Positions 55,776-64,000 of a stretch of 64,000 nucleotides of DNA are shown piece by piece; the stretch's first letter is position 1; every line of letters starts with the position of its first letter. Source of the DNA: Pseudomonas paraversuta (lineage in GTDB: Bacteria; Pseudomonadota; Gammaproteobacteria; Pseudomonadales; Pseudomonadaceae); NCBI RefSeq assembly GCF_904063065.1, contig NZ_CAJFCL010000004.1, forward strand, positions 434,001-498,000, in the 5' to 3' direction. The position numbers and the translations under genes are program-made. Under the pieces are notes generated by a model, which was given only the letters and a program-made list of their open reading frames with translations, ran no database searches and was not told the DNA's origin.

Positions 55776-56905
55776 GGGCTGGTCTCCTGCGCCGGGTTGG
55801 CAGCCGCCTTGCCCGGCTCATCAGCATTCACGTTGCGACGCTCAAGATAGGCCTGTACCGCACTCAAGGTGCCAGCAAGATCCGGGGTTTTCACCGTGAC
55901 CGGTTGCTTGCTCAGCTCAATCACCTGTTCAAGGATTTTTTTGCTTTGCGTATTGTCCGGATTGAAGTTGCCCTTGAGCACTTCTTGCGCTTGCGCCAAA
56001 GCCTGGGCGTAGACCGCTGCCTGGCCGTTCAGGGCGGCCCACTGGGCCTGTTCCAGCGCCAGACTCAGGGCCAGGCGCACCTGCGTCAGGCTCTGACCTG
56101 CCAGCAGCGGCCGCACATTTTTATCGGCGTTGAAATCAATGCGGATGTAGTGCGAGATTTCATCCCACCATTGCGCCCAGCGGCTCGCACCATCGCCATC
56201 GGCCGTAAGGCCCAGCAGCGAGTCGCCAGCATCCTTGTATTGCGGAGCCAATGCATTGAGGTCTGCCACCTGATCGCGCAAGGCGCCCAGCTTCAGGAAC
56301 AGCCCGGTACGGTCCGGCTGCTCAACGCTGCGCAATGCGGTCAAGCTTTTGGCCAGCTGTTCACGTGCGGCGAAAGAGCCGGGGTCATTCTGCTCGCGAA
56401 GAATGTCATCGGCGCCCTGCACCAGTGCCTGTGCGCTGCTGATGTCCTGCAATGCCGACAAGCGCAGGCTGGCCAGGCGCAGCAAGTGCTCGGCCTCGGC
56501 CAGACGCCAATCCTTGCGGCTGGCGCCCAGTACCGTCTCCAGGCGCTGATTGAGGCGCTGTTGATCGCCTTGCAACTGCACGACCAACTGGCGCTGGTTA
56601 TCCAGCTCGCTGGCGGATGGCAGCTGGTTAAGGCGCGTCAGCAGGACTTGCTCGGTTTGCTTGATCGACAGTGTTTGTGCCGACAGGGCCTGGACTTCGC
56701 CCAGTTGTTGTTCGGTGTTGGTTTGCAGGTGACGCACCTGCCACACCCCCCAACCGCCGACAGCCACACCGGCGGCACCCAGCAGCAGTGCAACCACGGC
56801 CAGGCCATTGCCCCGACGCTCCGGCGTCGTAACAGGCTTTTGAGCCAACGCTTCCGGCGCCGGCTGCACGTGTTCTTTTGGCACGACTGTATCGCTATCG
56901 CTCAC
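55772..56905 (-). CDS. hemX: HemX, uroporphyrinogen-III C-methyltransferase-like membrane protein
   Basis: The 377-residue protein has one membrane helix (about 48-68, GNGLAVVALLLGAAGVAVGG) and a long helical periplasmic part rich in Leu, Gln and Ala. GTG at 56905 was chosen: it has AAGGA upstream at about 8 bases and starts the conserved part. The name comes from synteny with E. coli hemX; methyltransferase motifs are absent, so the annotated activity is unlikely. It is coupled to hemY. Confidence 0.88.
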   Translation of the reverse strand: MSDSDTVVPKEHVQPAPEALAQKPVTTPERRGNGLAVVALLLGAAGVAVGGWGVWQVRHLQTNTEQQLGEVQALSAQTLSIKQTEQVLLTRLNQLPSASELDNQRQLVVQLQGDQQRLNQRLETVLGASRKDWRLAEAEHLLRLASLRLSALQDISSAQALVQGADDILREQNDPGSFAAREQLAKSLTALRSVEQPDRTGLFLKLGALRDQVADLNALAPQYKDAGDSLLGLTADGDGASRWAQWWDEISHYIRIDFNADKNVRPLLAGQSLTQVRLALSLALEQAQWAALNGQAAVYAQALAQAQEVLKGNFNPDNTQSKKILEQVIELSKQPVTVKTPDLAGTLSAVQAYLERRNVNADEPGKAAANPAQETSP

Positions 56906-56921
56906 GTATCCATCCTTTGCA

Positions 56922-57689
56922 TTAGAAAGCGGGTACGGGATGCTCCCGTAGCGCCGCCAGCAAAGCCGTGGCACTTGCGCCACGACAATCCACAACGTTT
57001 TTCGCCCCTGCGCTGCGCGCTATCTCGGCAACCCGAGGGCTTGGAACAAACAACGGTAAACGTGCCAACCCGGGCCAGGCAAGGCCCGACAAGCGGTGTA
57101 AATGTTCAAAGCCCTGCCCACTGCTGACCACCAGACCGTTCAGGCGTTCCACTTTGACCCGCTCGGGCAGTACCTGCGCCGGGTATGACGGCAACTCTCG
57201 ACGGTAAAGTTCAAGGTAGTCGACCCGGGCACCCAGACCTCGAAGGCGGTCAGCCAGCAGCTCTCTGCCGCCCTCGCCACGCAGGATAAGAACCCTGGGA
57301 TCAGCACACCCGACTGCCTGGATAAACACCGGCAGCGCCAACAGGGCTTCGCTGTCGTCACCGCTTTGAGGGTAGCTAACATCAAGGCCGTGGTCGGTGA
57401 GAATCTGCGCCGTGGCGGCACCGACGCTGAACCACTTTTGAGCGGGTGCTTGCCGCCAGTACTGCTTGACCAGCGCAACGCCAAGGCGGGCCGCCGGCTT
57501 GCTGACCACAATCACCGCGCAATAGCGGTCAATATTGGCAATCAGCTCCAACTGCTCATCAGTCAGCGCCAGCGGATGGATAGCCAGCAAGGGCAAGCTG
57601 CTGCTGAAAACCCCGGCGGCGGCCAGCTCGCTCGCCAAAACCGCCGATTCGTCAGCGGGCCGGGTCAGTAACAAGCGCCAGCCTGTCAC
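56922..57689 (-). CDS. hemD: Uroporphyrinogen-III synthase
   Basis: The 255-residue enzyme cyclises hydroxymethylbilane to uroporphyrinogen III. It has the two-domain HemD pattern: [31 protein letters not shown], and [20 protein letters not shown]. The GTG start overlaps the hemC stop by four bases. It is followed at 16 bases by hemX. Sequence conservation is low in this family, but the context is decisive. Confidence 0.95.
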   Translation of the reverse strand: MTGWRLLLTRPADESAVLASELAAAGVFSSSLPLLAIHPLALTDEQLELIANIDRYCAVIVVSKPAARLGVALVKQYWRQAPAQKWFSVGAATAQILTDHGLDVSYPQSGDDSEALLALPVFIQAVGCADPRVLILRGEGGRELLADRLRGLGARVDYLELYRRELPSYPAQVLPERVKVERLNGLVVSSGQGFEHLHRLSGLAWPGLARLPLFVPSPRVAEIARSAGAKNVVDCRGASATALLAALREHPVPAF

Positions 57690-58627
57690 TCGTGCCCTGC
57701 CTCACCATATACCGCCTGCAGAATGGCACCCGCTCCTTGAGCCAGCAGATCTTCAGCCACCTGTACCCCAAGCTCCGTAGCGGCACTTTGCGGGCCACGC
57801 GCCTCGGCGCTCAGGAGCAGTCCTCCGCCAGGGTCGCCCACCAGACCCCGGAGCCAGACCTGCTCACCTTCGAGCACCGCATAGCACGCAATCGGGACCT
57901 GACAGCCACCGTTCAAATGCTTGTTCAGCGAGCGCTCGGCAGTGACCCGCACAGCCGTGTCGGCATGGTGCAGCGGCGCCAGCAAGGCGTGAATTTCAGG
58001 GTCGCTGCTGCGGCACTCAATACCGACCGCGCCCTGCCCACCTGCCGGCAGACTGTGCTCAATGCTGATTGGCGAAGTGATGCGATCTTCAAAGCCCAAA
58101 CGAATCAGTCCCGCAGCAGCAAGAATGATGGCGTCATATTCACCCGCATCCAGCTTGGCCAGACGGGTATTGACGTTACCGCGCAGGAAGCGGATTTCGA
58201 GGTCCGGGCGACGGGTTAAAAGCTGGGCCTGGCGGCGCAGGCTCGAGGTGCCGACAACACTGCCCTGGGGCAAATCGTCGAGGCTGGCAAAGGTATTGGA
58301 GACAAAGGCATCGCGCGGGTCTTCGCGCTCACAAATGCAAAACAGGCCCAGACCTTCAGGGAAGTCCATGGGCACGTCTTTCATCGAGTGCACTGCGATG
58401 TCGGCTTCGTTTTCGAGCAAAGCCGTTTCAAGCTCCTTGACGAACAGACCCTTGCCGCCGATTTTCGACAGTGGCGAGTCCAGCAGCTTGTCGCCACGGC
58501 TGACCATGGGCACCAGCGTCACCACAAGAGCCGGGTGAGCCTGCTCCAAACGGGCTTTGACGTATTCGGCCTGCCACAGAGCCAGGGCGCTTTTACGGGT
58601 AGCGATGCGGATTTCGCGAGAGGACAT
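57686..58627 (-). CDS. hemC: Hydroxymethylbilane synthase (porphobilinogen deaminase)
   Basis: The 313-residue enzyme joins four porphobilinogens. It has [40 protein letters not shown] and the cofactor-binding Cys in [12 protein letters not shown]. It leads the hemC-hemD-hemX-hemY operon, 123 bases after algR on the same strand, as in P. aeruginosa. Confidence 0.97.
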   Translation of the reverse strand: MSSREIRIATRKSALALWQAEYVKARLEQAHPALVVTLVPMVSRGDKLLDSPLSKIGGKGLFVKELETALLENEADIAVHSMKDVPMDFPEGLGLFCICEREDPRDAFVSNTFASLDDLPQGSVVGTSSLRRQAQLLTRRPDLEIRFLRGNVNTRLAKLDAGEYDAIILAAAGLIRLGFEDRITSPISIEHSLPAGGQGAVGIECRSSDPEIHALLAPLHHADTAVRVTAERSLNKHLNGGCQVPIACYAVLEGEQVWLRGLVGDPGGGLLLSAEARGPQSAATELGVQVAEDLLAQGAGAILQAVYGEAGHE

Positions 58628-58749
58628 GGATCAATCCGTACTGAAAAGATACGGCTGATAATAACAGCTCAGCCAAAACAGCTTTGACTTGTATCAGAAG
58701 TACCCGGCCTCCCTGGCCCAAAACCCGGCCCCGCGCCTGTTGGCGCGGG

Positions 58750-59496
58750 TTAGAGTTGCTGCATCATTTTGCGAACACCCGCTACATGCCGGCGGCTGAC
58801 AATCAGCGCATCGCCATTCAAGCCCCTGAGAAACAGCTGGAAGTGCCCCAGCGGCGTTCGCTGCAGACGCTCGATCCGGTCACGGGCGACCAACGCATTA
58901 CGGTGGATCCGTACGAAGCGCTGACCAAACTCGTCCTCAAGGGCTTTGAGTGGTTCGTCGAGCAGGACTTCGCCGCCTTCGTGGCGCAAGGTCACGTATT
59001 TATGGTCAGCAATAAAGTAAATCACCTGGTCGATAGGAATCAGCTCAATCCCTTTACGGGTTCTGGCACTGATGTGACTGCGTGGGCCACTGCCGGTTTG
59101 CGCGGCAGGACGGGTGAGGGCCGCCAGTTGAACGCGGTTGGGCCGGTGCGCCTCTTTCAATGCAGCACCCAGGGCTTCGGCGGTTGCCGGCTTGAGCACG
59201 TAGCTGACACCGCTCTCTTGCAGGGCCTGCAGGGAAAATTCGTCAGGGGCCACGGAAAAGACAACCGAGGGCGGTAATTCGCGCTCACATAATTTGGCTG
59301 CAACCTGCAGCCCATCGAGCCCCGGCAGGCGGATATCAAGTAACACGACATCCGGCTTGAGGTTTTCGATCAGGCTCAATGCCTCTTCGCCATGAGAGGC
59401 GCCAGGCTCCAGCAACGTGTAACCCCCGAGCGTACGGAGCACATCGCTCAAGTGCTCGCGGGCCAGAGGTTCGTCATCAACGATCAGGACATTCAT
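58750..59496 (-). CDS. algR: AlgR, LytTR-type response regulator
   Basis: The 248-residue regulator has an N-terminal receiver domain with VDDEP and the phospho-acceptor Asp54 in LLDIRLPG, and a C-terminal LytTR DNA-binding domain (about 140-245, IDQVIYFIADHKYVTLRH). ATG at 59496 is set by homology. In P. aeruginosa AlgR controls alginate, twitching and cyanide genes and is paired with the sensor AlgZ/FimS, encoded next to it. Here no sensor gene is adjacent: the next gene is argH. A CRP-like site lies 53 bases upstream. Confidence 0.95.
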   Translation of the reverse strand: MNVLIVDDEPLAREHLSDVLRTLGGYTLLEPGASHGEEALSLIENLKPDVVLLDIRLPGLDGLQVAAKLCERELPPSVVFSVAPDEFSLQALQESGVSYVLKPATAEALGAALKEAHRPNRVQLAALTRPAAQTGSGPRSHISARTRKGIELIPIDQVIYFIADHKYVTLRHEGGEVLLDEPLKALEDEFGQRFVRIHRNALVARDRIERLQRTPLGHFQLFLRGLNGDALIVSRRHVAGVRKMMQQL

Positions 59497-59548
59497 ATAG
59501 CGCTGTATTCCTGCGTGAGTCTCGCACAAGGATAGCGTAGACAGGTGA

Positions 59549-59564
59549 TGTGACGGCTGTCACG
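59549..59564. promoter_or_regulatory. CRP/Vfr-like binding site upstream of algR
   Basis: TGTGACGGCTGTCACG matches the CRP/Vfr half-sites TGTGA-N6-TCACA at nine of ten positions. It is 53 bases upstream of the algR start codon and 317 from argH. Confidence 0.6.
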
Positions 59565-59822
59565 GCGATCCACGCTAAGACTAGCGAAAAGGCCAAAAAG
59601 TGCCGCAAACCTCGCAGCAAAAAATCACCTGCATCTGTTGCTCGATTTAATACCGGATGCGTCTGGCATTCTACAAAGACATGCAATGACTCATCCATAC
59701 GAGCAACTGTAGACGGTTGCCAAGACGAAAGTACTCAATCAATACATTTCGTTCCGGTATTTGTTTATACCTTACTTCCCCTGAAACCTGCCGACCTGGG
59801 TCAACGCCACGATTGGCAACCC

Positions 59823-59831
59823 TGTTATGAT
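59823..59831 (+). promoter_or_regulatory. Extended -10 promoter candidate for argH
   Basis: TGTTATGAT is an extended -10 element (TG, one base, TATGAT), 50 bases before the argH ATG. No good -35 is seen, which is normal for this type. Apart from this and the CRP-like site, the 384-base algR-argH region holds no gene. Confidence 0.5.
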
Positions 59832-59880
59832 CTGCAGTAACTTTCTGTGTAACTCCCCTCAGCCGATTACGAGCGAATCC

Positions 59881-61275
59881 ATGAGCACCGACAAGACCAA
59901 TCAGTCCTGGGGCGGCCGCTTCAGTGAACCCGTCGACGCCTTCGTTGCGCGCTTCACTGCCTCCGTCACTTTCGACCAGCGCCTTTATCGTCACGACATC
60001 ATGGGCTCCGTGGCCCACGCCACTATGCTGGCCAAGGTCGGCGTGCTGACTGATGCCGAGCGTGACAGCATCATCGAAGGCCTGAAAACCATCCAGAGCG
60101 AAATCGAAGCCGGCACCTTTGACTGGCGCATCGATCTGGAAGACGTGCACATGAACATCGAAGCGCGTCTGACCGACCGCATCGGCGTAACCGGCAAGAA
60201 ACTGCACACCGGACGTAGCCGCAACGATCAGGTCGCCACCGACATCCGCTTGTGGCTGCGCGACGAGATTGACCTGATCCTGTCTGAAATCACACGTCTG
60301 CAAAAAGGTCTGCTGGAGCAGGCCGAGCGCGAAGCCGAGACCATCATGCCCGGCTTCACTCACCTGCAAACCGCCCAGCCGGTGACATTCGGTCACCACA
60401 TGCTGGCATGGTTCGAGATGCTCAGCCGCGACTATGAACGTCTGGTCGACTGCCGCAAACGCACCAACCGCATGCCGCTGGGCAGCGCGGCACTGGCCGG
60501 TACCACCTACCCGATCGACCGCGAATTCACTGCTCAGTTGCTCGGCTTTGATTCCGTGGGCGGTAACTCGCTGGACAACGTGTCCGATCGCGATTTCGCC
60601 ATCGAGTTCTGCGCTGCGGCCAGCATTGCAATGATGCACCTGTCACGCTTCTCCGAAGAGCTGGTGCTATGGACCAGCGCCCAGTTCCAGTTCATTGATC
60701 TGCCAGACCGCTTCTGCACCGGCAGTTCGATCATGCCGCAAAAGAAAAACCCGGACGTACCGGAACTGGTTCGTGGCAAAAGCGGCCGTGTCTTCGGCGC
60801 TCTGATGGGCCTGCTGACCCTGATGAAAGGCCAGCCACTGGCCTACAACAAGGACAACCAGGAAGACAAGGAACCGCTGTTCGACGCGGCTGACACCTTG
60901 CGCGACTCGTTGCGTGCGTTTGCAGACATGATCCCTGCGATCAAGCCCAAGCACGCGATCATGCGTGAAGCGGCATTGCGCGGCTTCTCGACCGCCACTG
61001 ACCTGGCCGACTATCTGGTTCGCCGTGGCCTGCCGTTCCGCGACTGCCACGAAATCGTCGGCCACGCCGTGAAGTACGGCGTGGAGACCGGCAAGGATCT
61101 GGCTGAAATGAGCCTCGAAGAACTGCGCAAGTTCAGCGATCAGATCGAAGACGACGTCTTTGCCGTACTGACCCTGGAAGGCTCGGTCAATGCCCGCGAC
61201 CACATCGGCGGCACTGCACCTGCACAGGTCAAGGCTGCGGTTGTTCGTGGCAAGGCACTGCTGGCCACTCGCTAA
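59881..61275 (+). CDS. argH: Argininosuccinate lyase
   Basis: The 464-residue enzyme splits argininosuccinate into arginine and fumarate. It has [19 protein letters not shown], the [13 protein letters not shown] segment and the fumarase/aspartase signature [12 protein letters not shown], all intact. ATG at 59881 was chosen by homology over a frame starting 18 codons earlier. It is divergent from algR, as in P. aeruginosa. Confidence 0.97.
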   Translation: MSTDKTNQSWGGRFSEPVDAFVARFTASVTFDQRLYRHDIMGSVAHATMLAKVGVLTDAERDSIIEGLKTIQSEIEAGTFDWRIDLEDVHMNIEARLTDRIGVTGKKLHTGRSRNDQVATDIRLWLRDEIDLILSEITRLQKGLLEQAEREAETIMPGFTHLQTAQPVTFGHHMLAWFEMLSRDYERLVDCRKRTNRMPLGSAALAGTTYPIDREFTAQLLGFDSVGGNSLDNVSDRDFAIEFCAAASIAMMHLSRFSEELVLWTSAQFQFIDLPDRFCTGSSIMPQKKNPDVPELVRGKSGRVFGALMGLLTLMKGQPLAYNKDNQEDKEPLFDAADTLRDSLRAFADMIPAIKPKHAIMREAALRGFSTATDLADYLVRRGLPFRDCHEIVGHAVKYGVETGKDLAEMSLEELRKFSDQIEDDVFAVLTLEGSVNARDHIGGTAPAQVKAAVVRGKALLATR

Positions 61276-61323
61276 CGCTATAACCGCTGCTGCAGGCAGC
61301 GGCTACAAGGTTTTGCGGGTTAT

Positions 61324-61358
61324 AAAAAAACGGGCGCCATTTGAGCGCCCGTTTTTTA
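61324..61358. terminator. Bidirectional terminator between argH and the GST gene
   Basis: AAAAACGGGCGC and GCGCCCGTTTTT form a long stem with a 7-base loop, with A and T runs on both flanks. It lies 50 bases after argH and 25 after the end of the convergent gene. Confidence 0.93.
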
Positions 61359-61381
61359 TTGCCCTGCAAATCCCGGCAGGG

Positions 61382-62041
61382 TTATTTCTTGCTGCTGATC
61401 CAGGCCAGAAATTGCGGCATGGCCGCTTCCTTGTCGGCCACAATCCGCTGCACGTGGGGGTTGCGCTGCAGACGCTCCAGCAGTGCCCGGGCTGCCGGAT
61501 GCTCTGCCAGCAGGTCCAGGCCGAACACCTTATGGCCAACAGCACAGGCCAGATCGACGCTGAACACAAAGTAAATGTCCGCCAGACTCAGCGTGTCACC
61601 TGCCACATAAGGCGCGAACTTGCCGTGTCGGCCCAGAGCAGCAATGCCCTCCAGCAACTCGACCCGGGCTTTGTCCCTGATCGCCTCGGGCACTTGCATG
61701 CCAAAGAAGGCTTCTCCATAACAGGCGCGCGCCGGCAATTCGATATACAACTCGATTTCCTTGGTCAGCGCCAACACCTGGGCACGCTCAAACGGATCGG
61801 ACGGCAGCAGTTTTTCCCCCTGCTGGGTCTGTTCCAGGTATTCAAGAATCACACTGGTTTCGTTGATGAAGCCCTGATCGACGCCCAGCACCGGGACCTT
61901 GCCACGCGGACTGATCGCAAGTGCCTGCGGGGTCTGTCCGGCAAAAAACGGGACTTCTTCGAATGGGACGCCCTTCTCCAGCAACGCCAGCTTGACCATG
62001 TTGTAGTAGTTGCTGACTGCGAATCCATAAAGCTTGATCAT
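61382..62041 (-). CDS. Glutathione S-transferase family protein
   Basis: The 219-residue protein has the N-terminal thioredoxin-like domain (IKLYGFAVSNYYNMVKLALL, PRGKVPVL, and INETSVILEYL for glutathione binding) and the C-terminal helical domain (about 85-210, DTLSLADIYFVF). GGAGG lies 6 bases upstream. The class and substrate are unclear. A single-gene transcript is likely. Confidence 0.92.
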   Translation of the reverse strand: MIKLYGFAVSNYYNMVKLALLEKGVPFEEVPFFAGQTPQALAISPRGKVPVLGVDQGFINETSVILEYLEQTQQGEKLLPSDPFERAQVLALTKEIELYIELPARACYGEAFFGMQVPEAIRDKARVELLEGIAALGRHGKFAPYVAGDTLSLADIYFVFSVDLACAVGHKVFGLDLLAEHPAARALLERLQRNPHVQRIVADKEAAMPQFLAWISSKK

Positions 62042-62166
62042 TACAAAGCCTCCAGGCCGTATCGGGGTTGGCAGCCGTTGTTATAGAACTTCGCCGCTAC
62101 ACTGGCTAGCAGCATCAGCCACGTGAATACAGTTAGACTGCCCGCCTTTACTTGAGGAGCCTGCCC

Positions 62167-62451
62167 ATGAGCGAGCCAGTTGATATCGATAACGACGAAG
62201 AAGAGTTCGCCGAATCCACACTGATCCAGGCGATTGAAAACCAGATCGAAAGCGACAACCCGCCTGCAGCCAAAGCCACGTTCAACAAGTTGACGCTGGT
62301 GGGCTACGAACGCGAAGAAATCCTGCAGATGATGGCCCACGTGCTGGCCGTAGAGATTGACGCGATCCTCGAAGAAGATCGCGCCTTCAACACCGAGTGG
62401 TACGAAGCAGCCCTGCGTGCACTGCCGACCCTGCCACCCGAGAAAAACTGA
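62167..62451 (+). CDS. Small acidic conserved protein
   Basis: The 94-residue protein is highly acidic, with many Asp and Glu (EPVDIDNDEEEFAES at the N-terminus), and mostly helical afterwards. GAGGAG is 7 bases upstream of ATG 62167, which decides the start. I do not recognise a named domain; similar short proteins occur across Pseudomonas. It is divergent from the GST gene and convergent with the GGDEF-EAL gene, 8 bases away. Confidence 0.75.
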   Translation: MSEPVDIDNDEEEFAESTLIQAIENQIESDNPPAAKATFNKLTLVGYEREEILQMMAHVLAVEIDAILEEDRAFNTEWYEAALRALPTLPPEKN

Positions 62452-62459
62452 GTCGCGGC

Positions 62460-64000
62460 TCAGGGCCCAATGGCGGGGGCTCGCTGCCAGTCCAGTTCAC
62501 TGGCAGGCATCGGGCGCCCAAACCAGTAGCCCTGGCCCAGATCACATTTCAAGTCGAGCAGGAACTTCGCCTGCGCGGCTTGCTCGATACCCTCGGCATG
62601 TACTTGCAGGCCCATGCTTTGCGACAACGCGATGACCGCCCGGACAATGGCCACATCGTCATTGTCATCCGGCAGCCCCGCGACAAACCCCTGATCGATC
62701 TTGAGTTTCTGCACAGGCAATTGCTTGAGCCGCAGCAGTGATGAAAAACCCGTTCCAAAATCATCGATGGCCAGTCTCAAACCCAGCTTGCGCAAACGGT
62801 GCATCTGCTCAAGGGCCCCCTGGGAGTCCTCCATCACGGCACTTTCAGTGACTTCCAGCTCCAATAACGCCGGGTCCAGACCGGTATCGGCCAGCACCGT
62901 GGAGACCAGGTTGTACAGCTCGGGACGGGCAAACAACCGGCTGGAAATATTGACCGCGACAAACGACAACTCTACCCCGGCAGATTGCCACTGACACATC
63001 TGCCAACAGGCCTGTTCCAATACCCAGGCGTCGATTTCGGCAATCAGCCCGGTACGTTCGGCAATGGGAATAAATTCCCCCGGCGCCACCAGCCCGCGCA
63101 GTGGATGTTGCCAGCGCACCAGTGCTTCGACGCCGATCAGTCGACTGTTCTGCAGGTCGTGAACCGGCTGGTAGTACACACGCAGCTCTTGCTGCTCCAG
63201 GGCCCGGCGCAGATCGCTGGCCACCTCGATCCGGTACTGCGCATGGACGGTCAACTCTTCGGTGTACAGGGCGTAGCCTTCGCGGCCCGATTTTTTGGCC
63301 TTGAACAGGGCCGAGTCGGCGTTGCGCAGCAGTTGTTCAGCGTTCACTGCATCATTGGGAAACACACTGATGCCAACACTGGCACTGACAAACAACTGAT
63401 GTTTATCGATCTCGAACGCGCCCTTCATCAGCTCCAGCACCTGCTGGGCCAGTGCGGCAGCCTGAGTCACCTGGGGACAACTTTCGACCAGCACGGCAAA
63501 CTCGTCACCGCCCAGTCTGGCCACGGTGAAACCTTTGCCAAACACGCTCTGCAAACGCTCGGCAACAGCCTTGAGCAACAGGTCGCCGACGTTATGGCCG
63601 AGGCTGTCATTGATGATTTTGAAATGATCGAGATCGATCATCAGCAACGCACAGCCCGATGCGTGACGTTGTGCCGAGGCCAGCGCCTGTTCGGTACGAT
63701 CGGTGAACAACAGTCGATTGGGCAGCTCTGTCAGTGGGTCGTGGTGCGCCAGCCGCGCCAGTTCGGTCTGGGATTTTTTAATCGCCGAGATATCGGTAAA
63801 GACCGCGACGTAATGGGTGACTTGCCCCTTGGAATCGGTGAGCGCACGCACGATTTGCCACTGCGGGTAGATCTCGCCACTTTTGCGCCGGTTCCAGATC
63901 TCGCCTTGCCAGTCACCGTTTTCCTGCAATGACTTGAACACCGCCTGATAGAACTCGGGGCCATGGCGCCCCGACTTGAACATGCTGGGCCGCTGGCCCA
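62460..64000 (-). CDS. PAS-GGDEF-EAL cyclic-di-GMP enzyme (N-terminus outside window)
   Basis: The 513 residues seen are the C-terminal part of a bifunctional c-di-GMP protein; the frame stays open to the window edge, so the start lies outside. A PAS end with PAC motif (GDWQGEIWNRRKSGEIYPQW) is followed by a GGDEF domain with canonical ARLGGDEFAVL (diguanylate cyclase active) and an EAL domain with GVEALVRWQHP and DDFGTGFSSL (phosphodiesterase). Both active sites look intact, so either or both activities are possible. Confidence 0.93.
   Translation of the reverse strand, partial: GQRPSMFKSGRHGPEFYQAVFKSLQENGDWQGEIWNRRKSGEIYPQWQIVRALTDSKGQVTHYVAVFTDISAIKKSQTELARLAHHDPLTELPNRLLFTDRTEQALASAQRHASGCALLMIDLDHFKIINDSLGHNVGDLLLKAVAERLQSVFGKGFTVARLGGDEFAVLVESCPQVTQAAALAQQVLELMKGAFEIDKHQLFVSASVGISVFPNDAVNAEQLLRNADSALFKAKKSGREGYALYTEELTVHAQYRIEVASDLRRALEQQELRVYYQPVHDLQNSRLIGVEALVRWQHPLRGLVAPGEFIPIAERTGLIAEIDAWVLEQACWQMCQWQSAGVELSFVAVNISSRLFARPELYNLVSTVLADTGLDPALLELEVTESAVMEDSQGALEQMHRLRKLGLRLAIDDFGTGFSSLLRLKQLPVQKLKIDQGFVAGLPDDNDDVAIVRAVIALSQSMGLQVHAEGIEQAAQAKFLLDLKCDLGQGYWFGRPMPASELDWQRAPAIGP

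Noticed and set aside
59477..59698. Remnant of the algZ sensor gene (73-codon minus-strand frame with a hydrophobic stretch)
   Set aside because: The frame runs into the start of algR, shows no histidine kinase motif, and has no binding site, so it looks like a chance frame.

Overview
The window is a stretch of a Pseudomonas chromosome, most like the P. fluorescens/P. putida side of the genus. This rests on gene order and protein families read by eye; no database search was possible. The order gcvT, fbpBA-type iron uptake, ubiI/ubiH/pepP/ygfB, zapA-6S RNA-ygfA, glpT, ubiD, rho, trxA, ppx, ppk, FTR1, ABC-F, algP, algQ, dsbB, hemY-hemX-hemD-hemC, algR, argH closely follows the P. aeruginosa PA5213-PA5263 region. 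REP-type palindromes typical of fluorescent pseudomonads are scattered between genes. I see no insertion sequence, prophage, CRISPR array, tRNA or rRNA. Coding density is high and no gene looks frameshifted; only the two genes cut by the window edges are partial.

Region 1 (1-11,100) is the most accessory part. It holds the end of fdhD translationally coupled to a YdeP-type molybdopterin oxidoreductase, a glycine-zipper envelope protein, a multi-pass membrane protein followed by a 24-residue hydrophobic peptide, an Lrp/AsnC regulator divergent from a small ACT-like protein (with a perfect palindrome between them), an orphan GspE/PilB-type ATPase, a QmcA-NfeD membrane pair, a DUF2388-type secreted protein and a solitary ArnB-like aminotransferase preceded by an inverted repeat.

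Region 2 (11,100-33,500) has gcvT-gcvH, a two-gene ferric iron ABC transporter, the ubiquinone hydroxylase/pepP/ygfB operon facing zapA and the 6S RNA gene, ygfA, a 49-residue membrane protein, an EVE-domain protein, a yhiI-rbbA-yhhJ operon, a FliL-like secreted protein, glpT, chaC, a PagP-like outer-membrane barrel and ubiD with a partner ferredoxin-type reductase.

Region 3 (33,500-48,800) has an O-acyltransferase, rho, trxA, ppx and ppk (polyphosphate turnover), DedA, a sterol-desaturase-family enzyme, elbB, a DUF188 protein, a cytochrome c/FTR1 iron permease, a LysE exporter and a small MscS channel. Region 4 (48,700-64,000) has an ABC-F ATPase, the histone H1-like AlgP with Lys-Pro-Ala-Ala repeats, an FKBP isomerase, Rsd/AlgQ, DsbB, the coupled hemC-hemD-hemX-hemY operon, algR, argH, a glutathione transferase, a small acidic protein and the C-terminal part of a PAS-GGDEF-EAL protein.

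The observations most worth follow-up are: algR without an adjacent algZ/fimS sensor gene, but with a strong CRP/Vfr-like site upstream; the Lrp-flanked palindrome; the orphan secretion ATPase; the 24-residue peptide gene; the inverted repeats upstream of the ArnB-like gene and of glpT; a PagP-like protein with an apparent Asp-to-Asn change next to the conserved Ser; and a candidate rho leader peptide. None amounts to a proven new system, and the window is largely core chromosome.
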